DNA of 32,970 bases from Mnemiopsis leidyi. Taxonomy: Eukaryota; Ctenophora; Tentaculata; Lobata; Bolinopsidae. Where the stretch lies: positions 36,521 to 69,490 of the forward strand of contig JH153686.1 in NCBI GenBank assembly GCA_000226015.1, given 5' to 3'. This document shows, in pieces, positions 27,381 through 32,970 of this stretch. Numbering within the stretch: the stretch's first letter is position 1; each line of letters starts with the position of its first letter. The notes beneath the pieces were generated by a model. The model searched no databases. It saw nothing but the letters and a program-made list of their open reading frames with translations, and was not told the DNA's origin. Position numbers and translations under genes: made by a program.

Positions 27381-30278
27381 GTAATGTGGAGATATATGAG
27401 TATTTCCAAATTGAAACAAACGACAAACATGATGAATAAACATAAGAGACCTACTATTACTACTACTTTAAAATTAAATGCAACTTCTGTCAAGTTTTAA
27501 CCGTAGAAAAGAAAAAGATAGCACGATACCAGTTTCACTCTAAACTTCAAACATTTCCATTTACCAGGGACAAGGAGACACAGAGATAGACATTGCAAGT
27601 TTCGAAACAGGAGTTACTTACGGCATACAAGTCAAACTTCTCGTAAGTCGAATTTTGCATTACTAATAAAACTATTAATTTTAATCACTAGCATTCACAA
27701 ATATGGTCGGAATTTTATATTATTAATGATTTAATCAGTGTGGTTGTTCTATACATCAAAATCTGCAGTTTCGAGAAAAATCACCAATTTGCAGATTAAA
27801 TTCGGAGGAAAACTGCTCAGCTCCGTATATTCCGGCCGGACAGTGATAACTACGACTGAGGAAGGCTCCCCCATTGACAATCTTCGAGATAACCTCAATA
27901 AACTCGAATCGTCTTCACAAGAAAAGCTAGATCGAGCAAACTCGCTGAAGCAGCAGTTAATATCGACTCTGAACTCTGCTGAATCAACATTCAACAACGC
28001 TAAGTCAGGCGGTATTGAGGAGATCAATGCCATGTCGGACAGCATTTCCAGTAACTTTGCTGGCATTCAACAAAAATCAAATGGTAAGAAATTTTTCAGT
28101 TTTCCGTCCATATCAAATCATCTGTTGTAAATGCGGTTTAAGTGGGGAGGAAACTTTTTTCAGATCCTCATTTCGAATGATAACGGGTGTGTTATGCTGT
28201 TGTGGGCGGGCCGAGAATCAACCAAGCTACATGATGTGTACGGAGCAGATATTGATTTCCACTGATAGAAAATTCATGGACCGGCACCGTGCCGAGTTGG
28301 CTATGATCCGACAACCTGTGCATTGTCTAAATGAGTGCTCTATCAATTGACCTAACGGCCCTATTAGATATTAGATATCTGTAATAAATAAATCTTAGCT
28401 TGTACAACCGGCTAGGATTAAAACCAATCATTTCAATCTTGAATCCTGATCCCTGAAGTAGAGATCCAGAAATTACACATTAATTTTCATAATTCAACAT
28501 GAATCTAAACATAATATGTACATTGAATTTGGCACCAGCTTAACCTAAATTCCGTTACAGTGTTGCAGAAATCGAGGTGCATGATTGTTGGATTCTGGAT
28601 TTGGCACCAATCTGTGGACAACATTAAGAATATTAATGTGAACTCTGTTTATGACTGCTTGGCTGCATGTGCGGATACTGATGGCTGTTCCAGCGCGAGT
28701 GTGAATCATGTGAAGAGCGGGAACCAGATCGCTACTCGGGAATGTAATCTTGGAAAGAAACGAAACGGATTCATGCTTTGGCAGAAAAATAACTTCGTAT
28801 CATCCAACCTGTATTGTCAAAGTGAGTATCTAGTAGGATTTGCCACGACAAAAGTTTTACTTCTATCAGTGATTGATTAAACAAATGATGAAAATTCTGT
28901 TAAAACAATGAATATAGCACACATTAGCACATTTGACTTCAAAATCTGCTTTGTATTTCAGTGACTGAATCAGTGGCAATCGATACCTGGAAAGAGTGCA
29001 TCCATGAAAACAAAGAATTCAGCGGTGCAAGTATCTCTAGTTCTGAGGGAATCAGCAATATAGAAGAATGTGTGGCATTTTGTCAATCGGTCGAAGAATG
29101 TGCTGGTGTCACCTACAACAGGGCCAGCAAGACCTGTACAGCTAAGAATAAGCGTACAGGAGACGGTATTCAGCCCAACAGCAACGCAGAGAGCGTCTCT
29201 TTGATGTGCTTGAGTAAGTACTAATTATCAGACAGGTCTAATGCATTTAAGTACTATAGGGCCTCAGAATCGTTTTCGTGATTCTTGGAGCTGTGTTCAT
29301 GTACATAAATTGTTCCAAGTCAAGCGGAAGTTGTTTTTGGATTTTTGACTCCTAGATGAATAGATCATAAAACAATGTGATATTGGTTCTTATTACTTGA
29401 AAGTTTTGATGTCAACAACCTTGCTAGTTAGCAAAATGAAAATTCCGCAGGTGCTAATAGAGGAGGAGTAGGCCGATGTGCCAAGAACGGAGTCAGATTT
29501 ACTGGATCCGTCATTCAAACGACGACTGTAAACTCGCTCGACCTCTGTATTCAGTTGTGTACAAACAAGCACAACTGTGAATCTGTTTCTTACAACGCCT
29601 CATCACGAAGTTGCGAGATTCATAACAAACGTCTCGGGGCAAGCAGATCAAACTCTAGCGGCTGGACGAGCGTCAACATGTACTGCCTTGGTAAGTTGGG
29701 CTCTTGAGATTTTAAGTTAGAAATCATCTAATTACCTACTGCACTTCCCGATTTTGTCTAAATTATGATGATAATGCAGTGCAAGTGAATGATAAATAAA
29801 CAAGGGAGTTCTCCTATGACTCTGTGGCCAGGTCAATGTGTTTAACATGTCAAAAATAATTGGATTTTATTCAAGTGTGTAATGAGTTCAAATTGATACA
29901 AAAATTTAATAAAAATCTAATTACCACTCAAAGTTGGTTACAATATGGTTACAGTTATCCTTCTATAAATTTACCCTTCACAGGCCTAGAACACTTCTAA
30001 GCGATCTGCTACAAGACAAAGTTCTAAAAAAAGCATACTTTATGTCTTTTATTAACGAAGGGATCATAATGGACCAATCAAGGACCGATGGAAGAAGAAT
30101 TGATAATCTTACATTTTACGGTTCATGATACTTTAAATTTTCTGCATTCAAATTTTTGTATTATTTATCTCTTTTAGCTGCACAGCAGGGTTCCTACTTC
30201 CTACTGTATGAACTGAAAATATTGAACTTCATCACGGCTTACCAAGTGACCTTTCGAGAGATCCGAATAAATATCTAA
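24864..30278 (+). CDS. Secreted CBM14-SNTX-FN3-PAN mosaic protein, 7 coding exons
   Basis: Exons 24864-27380, 27568-27642, 27795-28083, 28561-28821, 28962-29213, 29451-29690 and 30178-30278; all phases agree; 1244 residues. Signal peptide 1-17; chitin-binding type-2-like domain about 18-70 (Cys 21, 39, 51, 64; NQYYDC); SNTX-type MACPF-like domain about 76-335 (SLGEPIKMGTLYNQRT, FVSRIIYGQRSYMVFD); helical domain about 340-470; thioredoxin-like domain about 478-585; two or three FN3 domains about 610-890; coiled coil about 890-950; three PAN/apple-like domains about 960-1211. The core order matches stonustoxin-like proteins, but the C-terminal PRY-SPRY is replaced by FN3 and PAN. SNTX cores also occur in many non-venom proteins, so toxicity is not implied; an extracellular binding or defence role is inference. 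The start is the ATG before the signal peptide. Poly(A) signals lie at 30266 and 30289. Confidence 0.85.
27568..27642 (+). CDS. SNTX-like gene exon 2 (FN3 fragment)
   Basis: A 75-nt micro-exon, phase 0 both sides, acceptor TTTACCAG and donor CTC|GTAAGT. It encodes FN3-like strands (IDIASFETGVTYGIQVKLL). Confidence 0.8.
27795..28083 (+). CDS. SNTX-like gene exon 3 (FN3 end and coiled coil)
   Basis: Acceptor AATTTGCAG and donor G|GTAAGA; phase 0 to 1. It finishes the FN3 strand (SGRTVITTTE), then a helical segment (IDNLRDNLNKLESSSQEKLD) likely to form a coiled coil. Confidence 0.8.
28141..28358 (-). mobile_element. tRNA-derived SINE, copy 1 (intron of SNTX-like gene)
   Basis: Related along its length to 32361-32615. 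Shared blocks: AAACTTTTTTCAG, CTCATTTCGA, ATGATAACGGGTGTGTTATG, GCTACATGATGTG, AGAAAATTCATGGA, ATGATCCGACAACCT, GTGCTCTA-CAATTGA. On the minus strand the last block gives a pol III A-box-like TAGGTCAATTGATAGAGC. The A box here is degraded, so the copy is probably inactive. Confidence 0.8.
28561..28821 (+). CDS. SNTX-like gene exon 4 (PAN/apple-like domain 1)
   Basis: Phase 1 to 1. Six cysteines with the PAN spacing, including YDCLAACADTDGCSSASV and a terminal NLYCQ. Acceptor CCGTTACAG and donor GTGAGT. A SINE occupies the preceding intron. Confidence 0.8.
28962..29213 (+). CDS. SNTX-like gene exon 5 (PAN/apple-like domain 2)
   Basis: Phase 1 to 1. PAN-like pattern with IEECVAFCQSVEECAGVTYN, then KTCTAKNKR, ending SLMCL. 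Acceptor TATTTCAG, donor GTAAGT. Confidence 0.85.
29451..29690 (+). CDS. SNTX-like gene exon 6 (PAN/apple-like domain 3)
   Basis: Phase 1 to 1. GRCAKNGVRF, LDLCIQLCTNKHNCESVSYN, RSCEIHNKR and a terminal MYCL repeat the layout of exon 5. Acceptor TTCCGCAG, donor GTAAGT. No ATG-initiated ORF marks it; it was found by splice sites and cysteine pattern. Confidence 0.85.
30178..30278 (+). CDS. SNTX-like gene terminal exon 7
   Basis: Acceptor CTCTTTTAG; 2 nt complete the split codon, then 32 further codons and a TAA at 30276-30278. The tail is hydrophobic and beta-like (GSYFLLYELKILNF) with no known domain. AATAAA overlaps the end at 30266 and recurs at 30289. Confidence 0.7.
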
Positions 30279-30294
30279 ATTAAAAGAAAATAAA
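30266..30294 (+). terminator. Polyadenylation signals of the SNTX-like gene
   Basis: Two AATAAA hexamers, at 30266 (overlapping the last codons) and 30289, just after the TAA. The second is the more likely signal. Confidence 0.5.
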
Positions 30295-30631
30295 ACTCAG
30301 AAAGATCAAACTGGAAAAGATTAGAGTGCCTTAAGCAGCTTGTTTCTTACTAACCACTAGAGCTACGCAAGAAAATCACAATATCATAAGCTGTAATAAA
30401 GCGTATCCGACGAACAAGCACACATAAAACATAATTCCAGAATAGCATGCAAGAAGAAAACCACAACACTTACTATTGAACAGACACATCGTCCTCAAAG
30501 GATCGATAAGAAAGTAAACTGCAAAGGGGCGTAAGTTGCCAAACATTTAGGAATAGTAAGATTAGACTTTAAAGCTTAAGTGAGATCCTATCGCCAAGCC
30601 ACATGACATACACTGACCTCCATTAAAAGTT

Positions 30632-30637
30632 TTTATT
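30632..30637 (-). terminator. Polyadenylation signal AATAAA of the minus-strand terminal exon
   Basis: TTTATT on the plus strand, about 65 nt past the stop codon at 30702; well placed for 3' end formation. Confidence 0.5.
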
Positions 30638-30701
30638 ACAACCTGAATTACAAGTACACACTGAATACTGAAAGTTTGTTAAGATCACACCAACAGTTTC
30701 C

Positions 30702-31208
30702 TTATTCTAAACCATCATGACTACCTGGTCGGCCAGGTAATGGCCCGTACGTCCCACCGCTGTTTGGGTGTCCGACAAAAGGGATGTAGCTATGATGTTC
30801 TGAGGACCTTTTTATCAGTCCCCAACTGTGGTATCCCGAAGAATCGGACTCTGTCCATTCGAACTTTTGATAGAGAGGGCTGGTTGTGTGGGTTACCTTC
30901 CTCCTACAACTGTGAAATTGACTTGGCTCGGACATTTCGCTATCCGGTAGGTATTTATGCTTGACTTGCTCTGTCTTGAAAACAGCTTGGCAGCTGGTCA
31001 GAGCTGCTGCGCTCTGGTTCCTGTCGACCGGGAACTCCGACATGACCACACAGACCTGGTCCTGGAGCTGGGGGAAGTTGTGTCTGAGCTGCCGCAGGAG
31101 TTCCGGATCCATCCGCTTCTCCAACTCTCTTATGTAAATGTGGCAGTCTTTCAGAACTTGCACTTTGCTAGTTTTCCTGTCCTGCTTCTGGTAGTACCAC
31201 AGAAAATC
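30702..31208 (-). CDS. Terminal exon of an unrecognised minus-strand gene
   Basis: Reads from a good acceptor (AAACTCTCAG) in phase 0 for 168 codons to a stop at 30702. The first part is helical and charged (DFLWYYQKQDRKTSK, HIYIRELEKRMDPELLRQL), with a conserved look; the rest is Ser/His/Gly/Pro-rich and likely disordered, ending GPLPGRPGSHDGLE. I do not recognise the family. Upstream exons must lie beyond the right edge, since the intron from 31209 onward is minisatellite. TTTATT at 30632-30637 is an AATAAA on this strand. It converges on the SNTX-like gene. The plus-strand ORFs here are shadows. Confidence 0.65.
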   Translation of the reverse strand, partial: DFLWYYQKQDRKTSKVQVLKDCHIYIRELEKRMDPELLRQLRHNFPQLQDQVCVVMSEFPVDRNQSAAALTSCQAVFKTEQVKHKYLPDSEMSEPSQFHSCRRKVTHTTSPLYQKFEWTESDSSGYHSWGLIKRSSEHHSYIPFVGHPNSGGTYGPLPGRPGSHDGLE

Positions 31209-31299
31209 CTGAGAGTTTTTAATGGTGGGGTGTGTTGGAGGCTCTAGTTGATAAGCAGATATCTATAATTTACGGATATATTCACAATTGTTCATAAAC

Positions 31300-32350
31300 C
31301 AACCAACGTGTTGTAACCTACCCACGCATTTTGAACCTAACCACGTGTTATAAACCTACCCACGTGTTATAAACCTACCCACACGTGTTATAAACTTACC
31401 CACGTGTTATATACCAACTCACATGTTATAAGCAAACCCACGTGTTATGAACAAACCCACGTGTTATAAGCAAACCCACGTGTTATAAACAAACCCACGT
31501 GTTATTTACCTACCCACGCATTATAAACCTACCCACGTGTTATAAACAAACCCACGTGTTATGAACAAACCCACGTTTATAAGCAAACTCACATGTTATA
31601 AGCGAACCCACGTGTTATAAACAAACCCACGTGTTATAAACAAACCCACGTGTTTAAAACAAACCCACGTGTTTTAAACAAACTTCCGTGTTGTAAACCT
31701 TATAACGTATTATTAACCACCCACGTGTTATAAACCTACCCACGTGTTATAAACCTTACCACGTATTTCAAACCTAACCACGTGCTATAAACCTACCCAC
31801 GTGTTGTAAACAAACCCACGTGTAATAAACAAACCCACGTGTTGTAAACAAACCCCTCGTGTAATAAACAAACCCACGTGTTATAAACCTACTTGCGTGT
31901 TATAAACCTAACCACGTGTTATAAACTTACCCACGTGTTATATACCAACTCACATGTTATAAGCAAACCCAAGTGTTATGAACAAACCCACGTGTTATAA
32001 GCAAACCCACGTGTTATAAACAAACCCACGTGTTATTAATCTACCCACGCATTATAAACCTACCCACGTGTTATAAACAAACCCACGTGTTATAAACAAA
32101 CCCACATGTTATGAACAAACCCACGTGTTATAAACAAACCCACGTGTTATAAACAAACCCACGTGTTATAGACAAACCCACGTGTTTTAAACAAACCCAC
32201 GTGTTTTAAACAAACTTCCGTGTTGTAAACCTTATCACGCATTATTAACCACCCATGTGTTATAAACCTTCGCACGTGTTATAAACCTACAGTGGGTTGT
32301 TATAAACAAACCAACGTGTTATAAACCTACCCATGTGTTATAAACCTTAT
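31300..32350. repeat. 19-bp CACGTG minisatellite, first block, with higher-order repeat
   Basis: The unit is approximately CCCACGTGTTATAAACCTA. Variants (CAAA for CCTA, CATG for CGTG) recur in the same order about 532 bp apart: ATACCAACTCACATG at 31411 and 31942, AACTTCCGTGTTGTAAACC at 31681 and 32213. This indicates duplication of about 28-unit blocks. It lies in the intron of the minus-strand gene. Confidence 0.95.
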
Positions 32351-32360
32351 CGTGGTTTCA

Positions 32361-32615
32361 AGTGGGATGGAAACTTTTTTCAGGTCCTCATTTCGAGCAA
32401 GCTTGATTCCCAGGGGTGTGCATCGAATGATAACGGGTGTGTTATGTTGTTGTCGGTGGGCCGAATAATCAACCCAGCTACATGATGTGAACTGAGCGCA
32501 TATTTGAACGGACACGATTCAGAAAATTCATGGATCGGCAACGTGCCGATTCGGGAATGATCCGACAACCTCGGCATTGTCTAGATCAGTGCTCTACCAA
32601 TTGAGCTATACCGCA
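32361..32615 (-). mobile_element. tRNA-derived SINE, copy 2 (within minisatellite)
   Basis: The minus strand begins with a tRNA-like head: A box TAGCTCAATTGGTAGAGC, then a T-arm-like GTCGG-ATCATTC-CCGAA with GATCATTCC as a weak B box. A non-tRNA body ending in AAAAAAGTTTCC follows. It lacks a full anticodon arm and acceptor pairing, so it is not a tRNA gene. It is inserted in the CACGTG repeat array and carries a 24-nt segment absent from copy 1. Confidence 0.8.
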
Positions 32616-32629
32616 GGTGGCTCAATTTT

Positions 32630-32970
32630 TATAAAACTACCTACGTGTTATAAACAAACCCACGTGAAAAGAAGTTACCCTCGTTCCAGTCTTCACTCTA
32701 CACTCTTGACTCTCTACCTTCCGTCTTGTTAATCAAAACTTGACATGATAATCATGATAATGATGATGCACGGGGTAGATAATGAAATTTATCATTTATG
32801 CTCTTTCGGAACATTTTACATCTATGTAGAGCATAGAAATGGTTAAATACACACGTGATATAAACCTACCCACGTGTTATAAACCTACCCACGTGTTATA
32901 AACCTACCCACGTGTTATAAACCTACCCACGTGTTATAAACCTACCCGCGTGTTATAAACCTACACACTA
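32630..32970. repeat. CACGTG minisatellite, second block to window end
   Basis: One or two units at 32634-32665, then a non-repeat stretch with short ATGATAATGATGATG, then nearly perfect 19-bp units from about 32850 to the edge. The last units are the most homogeneous, suggesting recent expansion; the array continues beyond the window. Confidence 0.9.

Noticed and set aside
24864..30278. Calling the SNTX-like gene a venom toxin
   Set aside because: SNTX-type cores occur in many non-toxic proteins; there is no PRY-SPRY, and extra chitin-binding, FN3 and PAN domains are present.
30740..31247. Plus-strand ORFs at 30740 and 30957
   Set aside because: Antisense shadows of the minus-strand terminal exon, which has an acceptor and a poly(A) signal.
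32540..32615. tRNA gene on the minus strand
   Set aside because: A good A box, but poor anticodon arm, weak B box and no acceptor-stem pairing; a related sequence is dispersed at 28141, so it is a SINE head.
31300..32970. CRISPR-like regularly spaced repeats
   Set aside because: Units are contiguous 19-bp tandem copies with no unique spacers, in a eukaryotic intron.

Overview
The window looks like nuclear DNA of an invertebrate animal. It is AT-rich and carries GT-AG introns with conserved reading-frame phases, AATAAA-type signals, a CA microsatellite, tRNA-derived SINEs, MITE-like inverted repeats and an intronic minisatellite. The mix of genes (secreted SOUL proteins, an SNTX-like protein with chitin-binding, FN3 and PAN domains) would suit a mollusc or other lophotrochozoan or deuterostome. 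The exact lineage is inference.

Layout. (1) About 1-600 is degenerate repeat. (2) Positions 12205 down to 1664 hold a minus-strand gene rebuilt here as 13 coding exons with fully compatible phases, 763 residues. It resembles the PP2C-like pseudophosphatase PP2D1. Its metal-binding motifs are degraded, and one acceptor plus exon start has been tandemly amplified as 65-bp repeats. (3) An intact plus-strand gene for a secreted SOUL/heme-binding-like protein (7702-8514) lies inside one of its introns. (4) From about 10.8 to 24 kb is a segmental tandem duplication. Its module is PP2D1-like first exon (minus), long SOUL gene (plus), short SOUL gene (plus). It gives long SOUL genes at 13198, 17727 and 22722, one intact short SOUL gene at 18931, a truncated short copy at 14401 ended by a foldback element, an apparently identical extra copy of the first exon at 20972-21132 and an eroded third copy near 16941. 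(5) Positions 24864-30278 hold a seven-exon plus-strand gene for a secreted mosaic protein: chitin-binding type-2 domain, SNTX-type MACPF-like/helical/thioredoxin-like core, FN3 domains, coiled coil and three PAN/apple-like domains. (6) The terminal exon of an unrecognised minus-strand gene is at 31208-30702. Its upstream intron, running off the window, is filled by a 19-bp CACGTG minisatellite with a higher-order period of about 532 bp and is interrupted by a SINE.

The most notable signals are the secreted SOUL cluster, built in and around a pseudophosphatase locus and shaped by duplication and probable gene conversion, and the CBM14-SNTX-FN3-PAN architecture. All gene products are inferred from sequence reading only; no database search was run.
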